Source of the DNA: Acidimicrobiales bacterium
GTDB taxonomy: Bacteria > Actinomycetota > Acidimicrobiia > Acidimicrobiales > Palsa-688
Assembly: GCA_035533095.1 (NCBI GenBank)
Contig: DATLUM010000011.1
Location: forward strand, 1-64,000
Length of the DNA: 64,000 nt
Reading direction: 5' to 3'
Part shown: piece after piece, positions 56,307 through 64,000 of the stretch
Numbering within the stretch: position 1 is the stretch's first letter
Layout: every line of letters starts with the position of its first letter
Made by a program: the position numbers and the translations under genes
The notes under the pieces: generated by a model
The model's database searches: none
Told to the model about the DNA's origin: nothing
Seen by the model: only the letters and a program-made list of their open reading frames with translations

Positions 56307-56765
56307 TCAGGGTCGCCCGTTCCCCTTCCGCCCGACAGTCCGGTCCCGGAGATCGATCTCCGAGGCGCTGCCGCGTGAGGATCCGCGCTGGTCGCGCACG
56401 TCGACGATCCGGTGAAGCGTGGGTAGCAGCGACTCGGACAGCTCCGGCCCCTTATGCAGGAAAGCGGACGCACCGGAGCGAATCGCAGCGGATCTAACCG
56501 TGTCGTCTTGGACGCCGGTGACCATGACCACTGAGGCACCGGGCGCTGCAGCGCGGATCGCCGGAAGCGACGCCAAACCACCCGTTCCCGGCATCGTAAG
56601 GTCCAGCACCACGAGGTCGGGTTGCTTGGCCGCGGCGAGATCTGTGCCGGTCTCCCCGGTGTCGGCTTCGCCGACGAGGGCGAGCGACGGGTCGGCGTCG
56701 ATGAGTACGGAGAAGAGCGCCCGCATGTCCGGATCGTCATCGATTACGACCACCGTGAACGGCAT
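56307..56765 (-). CDS. Single-domain response regulator (CheY-like receiver)
   Basis: Receiver protein of 152 residues. The acidic pocket is IDDDPDMRALF, the phosphorylated Asp in VVLDLTMPG (residue about 53), the Thr in VMVTGVQ and the Lys in AFLHKGP. After the domain (to about 125) a short Arg-rich tail follows, with no DNA-binding domain. It lies back to back with the SpoIIE-type phosphatase gene. A partner-switch role, with the phosphatase or the kinase at 17329, is an inference. Confidence 0.88.
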   Translation of the reverse strand: MPFTVVVIDDDPDMRALFSVLIDADPSLALVGEADTGETGTDLAAAKQPDLVVLDLTMPGTGGLASLPAIRAAAPGASVVMVTGVQDDTVRSAAIRSGASAFLHKGPELSESLLPTLHRIVDVRDQRGSSRGSASEIDLRDRTVGRKGNGRP

Positions 56766-56956
56766 AGAGCTCTACCTGCCCCCCTCCACGTTTCCCTCGG
56801 GAAGGACCTGGCATCCCTTCCTGGTGCCATGATCCGGGATCGTTCTCAACACTTCCCCAATCATGCACCAATGTTTTGCTCGCGGCTCGACCGGGATGCC
56901 AGGCTTGTGGTGATACAGGCGTACATGTGCCTTCTAGGCGCGAGAAGTGGGGCTTA

Positions 56957-58561
56957 GTGTTGGACTCGTCCTCGACATCATCGACGGTGGAAACGCGGCC
57001 GTGGTGGCGCGCCGGCGCCGCTGCCCTGACCGTCCTGATCGTCGGGCTCGGCACCACTGCAGCGGGGGCGGTTCTCGCGTCGGTCAGCTACCAGCATTCC
57101 GAACAGCGCCTCGTGAACCTCGAGGCGAGGCTGTCAGGTTTGGCCCTCACCGGCGCCGCGTCCGACATCCAGCTGCAACTGGCTCCCCCCGCCCGCATCG
57201 CCGCCGAGGGCGGAACTGCGAGCGGTATAGAGCGCTCTCTTCCTTCGCCCTTGGCCCCCGGCGGCTTCGCGCTCACAGAGGTCCTTCACGTCTCAGGCTC
57301 GGATCCACAAGAAGTGGCCTCCACTGGGCAGGCAGCCGCCTCGGTCGTGTCGTCCCATCAGAGGACGCAGGTGGTCGACGCTGCCGCCGCACACCCGTCG
57401 TCACTCGTCGTCGGGCGACTCGGCACCGGCAACTCGCAGCACCTCCTGTACGCCCTGGGCGCGCAGGGGCAAGCGGGTATTTTCGTCGTGTTCGCCGAGC
57501 AAGCGGTGCCGGGTGGGCGTCGTGTGAGGGTCGATCCCACCAACCCGGGAGCGAATCTCAACTTCGCGATCTATTTCGGAAGGTCGACCGATGCGGACTC
57601 GCTGCTGGAGACGAACGCCGCGCAGCTGCCCATCCGCGGCACCCGGGCCTCGACCACCGTGCCGTTCGGGGACGAATCGCTGAGCCTCGTGATCTCGCCC
57701 CGCGACTCGCTCGCCGGCGGGCTGTCCGAGTACGCGATGTGGATGGTCCTCGGCGTAGGCCTGCTGTTCACTGGCGTCGCCGCTGGCCTGGTCGAAAGGA
57801 CGGCTCGCGGCCGCCGGCACGCCGAGGCGCTCGCCCTGCAGAATCGCGAGCTGTTCGAGGCGCAGCGCGACGTGGCCCAGAGCCTCCAGCACGCACTCCT
57901 CCCGAAGACGCTGCCCGACCGTCCAGATCTCGAGATAGCGGTCCGCTACCTGGCGGGGACCGCCGGCATGGAGGTCGGGGGAGACTGGTACGACGTCATC
58001 GAAGTGGACGGGAACTCCGTGTTCTTCACGGTGGGCGACGTCGCCGGGCGTGGTCTGGACGCAGCGATCCTCATGGGTTCCCTTCGCAGCGCCATCAACG
58101 CGTATGCGGCCGAAGGTGACAACCCGGAGGCGGTCCTCTCGAAGCTCGACCGGCTGGTGGACCTCGCCACGGACGGGCGCTTCGCCACCGTCATATGCGG
58201 GCGCATCGACCTCGCGACCGGAGTGATCCGGATCGCCAACGCCGGCCATCCGCACCCACTGCTGGTGCACGACGGCAAGGCAGAGGTGGTCGCGGTCTCC
58301 TCCGGGCCGCCCGTCGGCGTCGGCCGGGATTACGAGGCCACCACGCTCTCGTTGCCCCCTGGAGGAGCGCTGCTCGCCTACACCGACGGCTTGGTGGAAC
58401 GGCGTTCGGAGTCGATCAATCGCGGGATCGACCGGCTTCGAGTTGCGGCCGCCACGACAGGACCGCTGTCGGAGATGCTCGATCGCGTCCTCGACGAGCT
58501 CGTGCCGGAGCACCGTTCGGACGACGACGTGGCACTGCTCGGCATCCGCTGGACGCCGTAA
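56957..58561 (+). CDS. Membrane-anchored SpoIIE/RsbU-type serine phosphatase
   Basis: PP2C-like phosphatase of 534 residues. It has a membrane helix near residues 20-42, an extracytoplasmic region (about 45-255), a second helix (about 262-282), a short linker coil and a C-terminal PPM/SpoIIE domain with GGDWYDVIEV, GDVAGRGLDAA, ANAGHPHPLLV and LAYTDGLVERR as metal-binding motifs and DDVALLGIR at the end. These enzymes dephosphorylate anti-sigma-factor antagonists. No such partner is encoded nearby. GTG 56957 is the most likely start; GTG 56927 is possible. Confidence 0.88.
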   Translation: MLDSSSTSSTVETRPWWRAGAAALTVLIVGLGTTAAGAVLASVSYQHSEQRLVNLEARLSGLALTGAASDIQLQLAPPARIAAEGGTASGIERSLPSPLAPGGFALTEVLHVSGSDPQEVASTGQAAASVVSSHQRTQVVDAAAAHPSSLVVGRLGTGNSQHLLYALGAQGQAGIFVVFAEQAVPGGRRVRVDPTNPGANLNFAIYFGRSTDADSLLETNAAQLPIRGTRASTTVPFGDESLSLVISPRDSLAGGLSEYAMWMVLGVGLLFTGVAAGLVERTARGRRHAEALALQNRELFEAQRDVAQSLQHALLPKTLPDRPDLEIAVRYLAGTAGMEVGGDWYDVIEVDGNSVFFTVGDVAGRGLDAAILMGSLRSAINAYAAEGDNPEAVLSKLDRLVDLATDGRFATVICGRIDLATGVIRIANAGHPHPLLVHDGKAEVVAVSSGPPVGVGRDYEATTLSLPPGGALLAYTDGLVERRSESINRGIDRLRVAAATTGPLSEMLDRVLDELVPEHRSDDDVALLGIRWTP

Positions 58562-58599
58562 CGCCGGCGAGCGCCTGAGCGACGGCGGTCGGCCGGCGC

Positions 58600-60099
58600 T
58601 CAGCCGGCGGCCACCGGAGTGGCCGGCGCGCCCCCGGCGTGACCGCCTTGCACCGCGACGTCCTTGGGCACCCTGATCGCGACGATCGAGATCAACAGGG
58701 CCACGCCCATCATGATCGACGCCACCATGAACGCCGCGCTGTCCCCGTGCACCTGGGCGGCGTTCAGCAGCGCGGTTGTGGGCGCGTGCCCGGCCTGGAT
58801 CGCCGACGTGGCGTAATGGCGTGCGGAGGAGATCGCGATCGTGCCGAGCACAGCCAGGCCGAGCGCGCCGCCGACCTGCTGGCCGGTGTTCACGAGTGCC
58901 GAAGCGATCCCCGCCTCCTCGGGTGCCACGCCGGACACGGCCGTCACGGTCAGCGGGACGAAGCACTGGCCCATGCCGAGGGCCAGGAGGAGCAGCGGAG
59001 CGAGGATGAAGCCGTAGCTCGTGCTCGGCGTGAGCTGGGTCAGCCAGAGCAATCCCGCGAGGGCGAATACAGGGCCGACGAGGAGTGGGATCCGGATCCC
59101 GATGCGGGCGAGCCACCGGGAGGTGACGATGGCTGCGAACATGATCCCGAACGTCATGGGCACGAAGCCGAGGCCCGTGCGCACCGCGCTGTAATGGTGG
59201 ATGTTCTGCAGGTAGAGCGTCAGGAAGAAGAACATCGAGAACACCGCCATCCCGAGGAACAGCATCATCGCGTAGACGCCTGAACGGTTGCGCGACTCGA
59301 AGATCGACAGCGGCATCAGCGGAGCGTCAGCGCGCAGCTCAACCCAGATGAACGCTGCGAGCAGAACGCCGGCGGCTATGAGGGGAACGACGGTTCCTGC
59401 CGACCCCCACGAGTGGTCGGCGGCGTGGGTGAGCCCGTAGACCAGGCTGAGCATGCCGGCCGTCGCGGTGATCGCACCGGGTGTGTCGAGGCGCCCCGGC
59501 TTCGGCTCCGCTTCGACGAGCACACGCGGGGCGAGGATGAGGCCGAGCGCACCGATCGGCACGTTGACGAAGAAGATCCACCGCCACGACACGTAGCTCG
59601 TGAGAACCCCGCCCAGCAGCAGGCCGATCGCGCCGCCGGCGCCGGACATCGCGGAGTAGACGCCCATTGCACGGTTGCGCTCAGGACCTTCGGCGAAGTT
59701 GATCGCGATCAACGAAAGCGCCGTCGGTGACGCAATAGCTCCGCCTACTCCCTGCAGGCCTCGGGTGATGATGAGCCAGGCCTGATCCTGGGCGAGCCCG
59801 CCGAGAAGGGATGCGCCGGCGAAGATGGCTATGCCGACCATGAACATCCGCCGTTTGCCGTAGAGGTCGCCGGTGCGGCCTCCGAACAGCAGCAGGCCGC
59901 CGAAAGTCAGTGCATAGGCCGTCACAAGCCATTCCAGGTTCGCGGTCGAGAAGCCGAGTGAACGACGGATCGTCGGCAGCGCGACGTTGACGATCGTGGC
60001 GTCGAGGATGACCATGAGCTGCGCGCACGAGATCACCACGAGGGCGAGGCCGGGCCGGCGGTGCACGTGCGAGGGGACCTGAGCGGTGGTGGGGGTCAT
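58600..60099 (-). CDS. MFS multidrug efflux protein, DHA2 (EmrB/QacA) family
   Basis: Proton-coupled exporter of 499 residues with about 14 membrane helices. Motif A is GGRTGDLYGKRRMFM, motif D1 LDATIVNVALPTI, and motif C (antiporter) GGAIGLLLGGVLTSYVSWRWIFFVNVPIG. The start ATG 60099 has AAGGGA upstream and overlaps the tetR stop in ATGA. Expression is therefore coupled to tetR, and induction by a drug-like ligand is expected. The substrate is unknown. Confidence 0.93.
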   Translation of the reverse strand: MTPTTAQVPSHVHRRPGLALVVISCAQLMVILDATIVNVALPTIRRSLGFSTANLEWLVTAYALTFGGLLLFGGRTGDLYGKRRMFMVGIAIFAGASLLGGLAQDQAWLIITRGLQGVGGAIASPTALSLIAINFAEGPERNRAMGVYSAMSGAGGAIGLLLGGVLTSYVSWRWIFFVNVPIGALGLILAPRVLVEAEPKPGRLDTPGAITATAGMLSLVYGLTHAADHSWGSAGTVVPLIAAGVLLAAFIWVELRADAPLMPLSIFESRNRSGVYAMMLFLGMAVFSMFFFLTLYLQNIHHYSAVRTGLGFVPMTFGIMFAAIVTSRWLARIGIRIPLLVGPVFALAGLLWLTQLTPSTSYGFILAPLLLLALGMGQCFVPLTVTAVSGVAPEEAGIASALVNTGQQVGGALGLAVLGTIAISSARHYATSAIQAGHAPTTALLNAAQVHGDSAAFMVASIMMGVALLISIVAIRVPKDVAVQGGHAGGAPATPVAAG

Positions 60100-60731
60100 G
60101 GGCGTCCCTTCTTGCCATTCGGTCTTGTGGGGGTCTTTGGGTGCTGGAGCGCTGGGAGGATGACCGAGTCGATCACTGATTCGAAGAACTGCCTGTCCGG
60201 GGCGGCACCGGTCTTCATCAGACGGAACATGCACATGCCCGGTATGACGGAGAGGATGGTGTCGAGGTCGGCCGGAACCGCGATGTCACCTCTTTCCACC
60301 GCCCGCTGGATTATGGCGGTGGCCATCGCCGGCGGAGCCGACATGGTCCGAAGTGCATCGCGGAGCTCCGGGTTGGCGAGCATCGCCGAGAGCATTCCCG
60401 CCATGACGGCGCTGCGCGGGACATGCTCGTCGTCGAGCCAGATCCGCTCCGCGAGAGCCAGGAGGTCGGCCCGGAGCTCCCCCGTGTCGGGAGCCTCCAC
60501 GCCCTTGAACCCGCTGCATGCGAACGCGTCTGCGACCAGCTCAGCCTTGCTCGTCCAGCGCCGGTAGACGGTCGCCTTGCTCGCCTTGACGCGGGCGGCA
60601 ACCGCGTCGATGGTCAGGCGGTCGTAGCCGATCTCGGCGACCAGCTCGAGTGCCGCCTGGCGCAGCGCGTCATCGCGGGTGCCGTCGAGCGGGCGGCCGG
60701 TACCCCCACGATCGAGCGCTGTTCTCGACAT
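60096..60731 (-). CDS. TetR-family repressor
   Basis: Repressor of 211 residues. The N-terminal DNA-binding helices are TRDDALRQAALELVAEIGYDRLTIDAVAARVKASKATVYRRWTSKAELVADAF; the C-terminal ligand domain belongs to the TetR_C_11/C_33-like type (TGELRADLLALAERIW, PADLDTILSVIPGMCMFRLM). The ATG at 60731 lies directly at the end of a 7-bp inverted repeat that overlaps its own -10, so autoregulation is likely. It is transcribed with the MFS pump downstream. Confidence 0.92.
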   Translation of the reverse strand: MSRTALDRGGTGRPLDGTRDDALRQAALELVAEIGYDRLTIDAVAARVKASKATVYRRWTSKAELVADAFACSGFKGVEAPDTGELRADLLALAERIWLDDEHVPRSAVMAGMLSAMLANPELRDALRTMSAPPAMATAIIQRAVERGDIAVPADLDTILSVIPGMCMFRLMKTGAAPDRQFFESVIDSVILPALQHPKTPTRPNGKKGRP

Positions 60732-60732
60732 G

Positions 60733-60753
60733 GAAACGATACTGTCTCGTTTC
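60733..60753. promoter_or_regulatory. Putative TetR operator
   Basis: GAAACGA (60733-60739) and TCGTTTC (60747-60753) form a perfect 7-bp inverted repeat with a 7-base gap. It lies between the -35 and the start codon of tetR and covers the -10, the usual place for an autorepressor site. Confidence 0.7.
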
Positions 60754-60767
60754 GTTAAGGAGGTCAA
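60739..60767 (-). promoter_or_regulatory. Promoter of the tetR-MFS operon
   Basis: On the minus strand TTGACC (60767-60762) and CAGTAT (60744-60739) are separated by 17 bases. The -10 ends 7 bases before the tetR ATG, so transcription would start at the ATG (leaderless). Confidence 0.6.
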
Positions 60768-60826
60768 TAGGCCTGAGGCGCGCCGGCCGTGCGAGCATGG
60801 CTTGCTCAAGGGAGGGATCGGGCGAG

Positions 60827-62389
60827 TTGGTACTGCAATCGCGGTTCTCGAGGTCGGCGATGGTCTGCAGCATCGACCATCTCGCCTCCCATGCCGGAGT
60901 GTCGATCATGAGCCGCGGCGGCAATGCGGTCGACGCCGCCATAGCTACGAACGCGGTCCTCGCCGTCACCAGCCAGCACATGTGTGGCCTGGGCGGTGAC
61001 CTGTTTGCCCTCGTGCACGAGCCTGGCGCCGCGCGCCCGCACTCACTGAACGCGAGCGGCCGCAGCGGATCGGGTGCGGACCCGGAACACCTGCGCGCCG
61101 AGGGACATCGACGGATGCCGGCCAAGGGCGACATCCGGTCCGTGCCCGTGCCGGGATGCGTGGACGGCTGGATGGCTCTGCACGACCGGTTCGGGCGCCT
61201 ACCGATGGAGACCGTGCTGGATGCAGCCGTCCATTACGCGTCGGACGGTTTTCCCGCGTCGCCGCTTCTGGCGTTCATGGCACCTACCGTGGCAGGTATA
61301 CGCGGCGGCGCGGACTTCGCTGCCGCGACCGGCGTGGGTGCCGTCGTCCGCCGTCCGGGGGTGGCGCGGGCGCTGGACGCCGTCGCCGGTGACGGCCGGC
61401 ACGGGTTCTACCAGGGCGAGTTCGGGCAGGGTCTCCTGGAGCTCGGCCGAGGCGAGTACTCGGCGCAGGATCTGATCGAGGGGAACGCCGATTGGGTCGA
61501 TCCTCTCCATGTCGACGCGTGGGGGAGCCGGGTGTGGACGGTTCCTCCGAACTCTCAGGGTTACCTCGCGCTTGCAGGCGCGTGGATCGCAGACGGACTT
61601 CCGCTTCCGCCGGACGCGAATGACCCATCCTGGGTGCACCTTCTGATCGAGTCGGCTCGGGCTGCCGGCTTCGACCGCCCGGACGTGTTGAGCGAGACGG
61701 CCGACGGAGCAGCCCTGATCTCCGAGGAACGGCTGTCGCCTCGCCGCGATGAGATCAGGCTGGACAGAGCGGCCGACCTTGGCGGTTCTTACGACGCCGG
61801 CGACACCACTTACCTGTGTGCCGTTGACCCCGACGGTTGGGCGGTCTCACTCATCCAGTCCAACGCCGCCGGTTTCGGAGCGGAGCTGGCGGAACCTTCC
61901 ACGGGGATATTCCTCCATAACCGCGGCATCGGATTCTCACTGCAGCCCGGCCATCCAGCCGAGTACGGGCCGCGAAGGAGACCCCCGCACACGCTTTCGC
62001 CGCTCATGGTTACCGATCCGAAGGGAAGCCTGAAGGCGGTGCTGGGAACCATGGGCGGCGACGCGCAGCCGCAGGTGCTCCTGCAGCTTCTCGACCGCCT
62101 CCTACGCCTTCGCGAACCTGTTGGTGCGGCGATCTCGGCGCCCCGCTGGATCCTGCAGGCCCGACACCAGCCCCGCGGTTTTGACACGTGGGACGAGCGG
62201 GGGGCGGTGCACGTGACTCTCGAGCCGGGGTGCCCCAGCAGCTGGCCGGCGGGGCTGATCGAGCGCGGTCACTCTGCCTCGGTCGCCGGCGCCAACTTCG
62301 GGCATGCCCACGCGATCGTTCGCCATGACGACGTCTTAGAGGGCGCCGCCGACCCGCGTGCACTTACAGGGGAAGCGGCAGGTTTCTGA
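60827..62389 (+). CDS. Gamma-glutamyltransferase-family protein
   Basis: N-terminal nucleophile hydrolase of 520 residues. SIDHLASHAGVSIMSRGGNAVDAAIATN is the family opening, GLGGDLFALVHEP and SVPVPGCVDGWMALHDRFGRLP follow, and the self-cleavage site with the catalytic Thr lies in AGDTTYLCAVD (residue about 326); PPHTLSPLMV and LGTMGGDAQPQVLLQ are also present. No signal peptide is seen, so it may act inside the cell, unlike secreted GGT. TTG 60827 is chosen, with GGAGG 11 bases upstream; ATG 60797 and ATG 60860 are alternatives. Confidence 0.87.
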   Translation: MVLQSRFSRSAMVCSIDHLASHAGVSIMSRGGNAVDAAIATNAVLAVTSQHMCGLGGDLFALVHEPGAARPHSLNASGRSGSGADPEHLRAEGHRRMPAKGDIRSVPVPGCVDGWMALHDRFGRLPMETVLDAAVHYASDGFPASPLLAFMAPTVAGIRGGADFAAATGVGAVVRRPGVARALDAVAGDGRHGFYQGEFGQGLLELGRGEYSAQDLIEGNADWVDPLHVDAWGSRVWTVPPNSQGYLALAGAWIADGLPLPPDANDPSWVHLLIESARAAGFDRPDVLSETADGAALISEERLSPRRDEIRLDRAADLGGSYDAGDTTYLCAVDPDGWAVSLIQSNAAGFGAELAEPSTGIFLHNRGIGFSLQPGHPAEYGPRRRPPHTLSPLMVTDPKGSLKAVLGTMGGDAQPQVLLQLLDRLLRLREPVGAAISAPRWILQARHQPRGFDTWDERGAVHVTLEPGCPSSWPAGLIERGHSASVAGANFGHAHAIVRHDDVLEGAADPRALTGEAAGF

Positions 62390-62412
62390 AGGGGCTGCCC
62401 GTATCGCCGGCG

Positions 62413-62766
62413 CTACTGCTGGACGAGGCCGATGGCGTTGCCCTCGGGATCCGCGATCGACGCGATCGTCGCTCCCGCAGGCAGGTCGAACGGCTCGGCG
62501 AGAACACGGCCGCCGAGGTCGACCGCCTGCTCCAGCGACGCCTTCAGGTCGCGAACCTGTACGTAGAGGATCACCGCGCTGTGCTCTCCGGCGCGCATGT
62601 GCCCCCCGGGCCCGGGCTCGGGGCCCCCGATCCCGGCCGGGATGAACATGATCGGGCCCGGCCCCATCTCCCAGTTGAACATCGCCTTGTAGAACGCCGC
62701 TTGGAGATCGGGGTCCCTCGCGACGATCTCCCAGTGCACCACCGGCCTGGCCCAGTCCGCTCCCAT
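62413..62766 (-). CDS. VOC-family (glyoxalase-like) protein
   Basis: Short VOC protein of 117 residues with one domain pair: VVHWEIVARDPDLQAAFYKAMFNWEMGP and AVILYVQVRDLKASLEQAVDLGGRVL.. ending IADPEGNAIGLVQQ. Such CFP32-like proteins are common in actinobacteria. ATG 62766 is preferred to ATG 62772 because TACCCT ends 7 bases before it. Function unknown. Confidence 0.85.
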   Translation of the reverse strand: MGADWARPVVHWEIVARDPDLQAAFYKAMFNWEMGPGPIMFIPAGIGGPEPGPGGHMRAGEHSAVILYVQVRDLKASLEQAVDLGGRVLAEPFDLPAGATIASIADPEGNAIGLVQQ

Positions 62767-62773
62767 GGTCATG

Positions 62774-62779
62774 AGGGTA
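62774..62779 (-). promoter_or_regulatory. -10 hexamer TACCCT for the VOC gene at 62766
   Basis: On the minus strand TACCCT ends 7 bases before ATG 62766, the same hexamer and spacing as in the leuA leader promoter. It decides between the two possible ATG codons. Confidence 0.45.
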
Positions 62780-62856
62780 GACCCCGCCGGCCGGGAAAGG
62801 TATAGGAGGTGTACGGCAAAAAGTGGTGTCGTTTGCCCGCATGCTCATGCCCGAGG

Positions 62857-62881
62857 CCGGCGGGACCGAAGGGTCCGCCGG
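62857..62881. terminator. Hairpin downstream of the enolase-superfamily gene
   Basis: CCGGCGGGACC (62857-62867) pairs with GGTCCGCCGG (62872-62881) with one bulged G and a GAAG loop. On the minus strand it lies 15 bases past the stop at 62896. No T run follows, so efficiency is uncertain. Confidence 0.45.
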
Positions 62882-62895
62882 GGCGAAAGCTACGG

Positions 62896-64000
62896 TCAGC
62901 CCCCCCACGGAAACTCGCGGGATGACGTGGTGACGGCAGCGAGCGCGTCAGGGTCGGGCTTCACGCCCAGCCCCGGGCCGGTCGGCACACGGATGCGCCC
63001 GTCCTCGAGGACGAACGGGGCCGTGATGTCCGTGTGCCAGTAACGGTCCGATGCGGAGATATCACCGGGAAGCGAGAAGCCCGGCAGAGCAGCGAGGGCG
63101 AGGTTGGCGGCACGGCCCAACCCGGTCTCGAGCATCCCCCCGCACCAGACGGGCACGCCGTGCGCCGCGCACACATCGTGCACCCGCCGCGCTTCGAGGT
63201 AGCCGCCGACGCGTCCCGCCTTGATGTTGACGACCGAGCATGCTCCGCGCGCGATGGCATCGGCCGCCGCACCGGCAGAGGTGATCGACTCGTCGAGGCA
63301 GATCGGGGTGCGCACGACCTTCGCCAACTTCGCGTGGCCTGCGACGTCGTCCTCGGGAAGCGGCTGCTCGACCAGCAGAAGGTCGAAAGCGTCGAGCTTG
63401 GCAAGGTGGCGCGCGTCGGCGAGGGTGTAGGCGGTGTTGGCGTCGACCTGGAGGAGTACGTCGTCGCCGAAGCGCTCCCTCACGGCTCGCACCGGTTCGA
63501 GGTCCCAACCGGGTTCGATCTTCAGCTTGATCCTGACGTACCCGGCGTCGAGGTAGCCCGCCACCACATCGATCAGTTCGCCTACTGACCCGGTGATCCC
63601 CACCGACACCCCGCTCGGGACCGACTCGGCCACCGCGCCGAGATGGGCGGCCAACGACTCACCCCGCGCGCACAGTTCCGCGTCGAGCAACGCCATCTCC
63701 ACCGCCGCCTTGGCCATCGGGTGGCCCTTCACCGCGGCGAGACGCCCCGAAACCTGCTCAGCCGACACCTCCGCGCCGTCCCACAACCGCGGAAGAAGGA
63801 ACTTCTCGATTACGTCCTGGGCGTCGTCGACGTACTCTGCCGAATACAGCGGCTCGTTCATCGCCACGCACTCGCCCCAGCCATCCGCGTCCGGTCCTTT
63901 TACATGAACCAGGAGCACGTCACGCGCGGTCTGCGTCCCGAACGACGTCCGGAACGGCGAGACCAGGGGCATCGCCACCCGGACCAGCTCAACCGCTTCG
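62896..64000 (-). CDS. Enolase-superfamily enzyme, o-succinylbenzoate synthase/N-acylamino acid racemase type, 5'-truncated
   Basis: Mandelate-racemase/MenC-type enzyme. The visible 368 codons cover nearly the whole protein: VELVRVAMPLVSPFRTSFGT continues into the right edge, so the ATG 63978 is internal and the true start is outside the window. The general base Lys is in RIKLKIEPG (KxK), the metal ligands are Asp in VDANTAY, Glu in VEQPLPED and Asp in CLDESI, and the second Lys is in VNIKAGRVGG. It may make o-succinylbenzoate for menaquinone or racemise N-acyl amino acids; the sequence alone does not decide. No other men gene is visible. Confidence 0.9.
   Translation of the reverse strand, partial: EAVELVRVAMPLVSPFRTSFGTQTARDVLLVHVKGPDADGWGECVAMNEPLYSAEYVDDAQDVIEKFLLPRLWDGAEVSAEQVSGRLAAVKGHPMAKAAVEMALLDAELCARGESLAAHLGAVAESVPSGVSVGITGSVGELIDVVAGYLDAGYVRIKLKIEPGWDLEPVRAVRERFGDDVLLQVDANTAYTLADARHLAKLDAFDLLLVEQPLPEDDVAGHAKLAKVVRTPICLDESITSAGAAADAIARGACSVVNIKAGRVGGYLEARRVHDVCAAHGVPVWCGGMLETGLGRAANLALAALPGFSLPGDISASDRYWHTDITAPFVLEDGRIRVPTGPGLGVKPDPDALAAVTTSSREFPWGG

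Overview
This window is a stretch of chromosome from a high-G+C actinobacterium, most likely a member of the Acidimicrobiia or a relative. The evidence is two WhiB iron-sulfur regulators, a class E type sortase, an UPF0182 giant membrane protein, a DUF2342 protein, F420-type oxidoreductases, a DivIVA-domain protein, an MreB with a small membrane protein ahead of it, and a leuA with a leucine-rich leader peptide. About 68 genes are packed closely on both strands. No tRNA, rRNA, CRISPR array, insertion sequence or integrase was seen, and no gene-free stretch exceeds 300 bases.

Layout. Bases 1-15146 hold core functions: a TrkA K+ subunit (cut by the left edge), a formiminotransferase-like enzyme, two WhiB genes around tatA, an HtrA protease, the leuA attenuator and leuA, a Nudix hydrolase and a histidine phosphatase separated by a sortase, an Rrf2 regulator, a DUF2342 protein, an epimerase-like protein, a catalytically dead HtrA homologue, and a coupled moaE - membrane protein - mreB operon. 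Bases 15153-24923 are envelope and signalling genes: HEAT protein, Lon-like PDZ protease, large histidine kinase, DivIVA-domain protein with a phage-head-like tail, and UPF0182. Bases 24935-31365 are assorted enzymes: AlkB, L-2-hydroxyglutarate oxidase, D-threonine aldolase type, DUF885 peptidase type, a small P-loop kinase and a GNAT.

Bases 31438-44263 form a catabolic block. An IclR regulator is divergent, across a perfect 10-bp inverted repeat, from a coupled operon: SDR, acetoacetate-decarboxylase family, two tandem amidohydrolases, SnoaL-like protein. A fumarylacetoacetase-type hydrolase, a second SDR with an epoxide-hydrolase-type enzyme, an acyl-CoA ligase and an F420 oxidoreductase follow. 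The substrate is unknown. Bases 44282-45636 are a lower-G+C pair encoding a secreted PKD-like protein and a lipoprotein. Bases 45815-64000 carry an MFS exporter, a hydrolase operon with an LLM F420 oxidoreductase, the DUF1800/DUF1501 export pair, a DrrAB-type ABC exporter, VOC and monooxygenase-like small proteins, a receiver protein opposite a SpoIIE-type phosphatase, an autoregulated-looking tetR-MFS efflux operon, a gamma-glutamyltransferase and an enolase-superfamily enzyme cut by the right edge.

The strongest general signal is transcriptional. At least 16 starts have a TANNNT -10 hexamer ending 6-8 bases before the start codon and no usable Shine-Dalgarno. This is the signature of leaderless mRNAs, and several starts below were chosen with its help. 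In three cases the stop codon of the upstream gene forms the first three bases of the -10. The best single regulatory element is the leuA attenuator (leaderless Leu-rich peptide, 10-bp hairpin, terminator with seven T). The best protein novelties are the triad-less HtrA, the DivIVA/phage-head fusion and the twin amidohydrolase operon.
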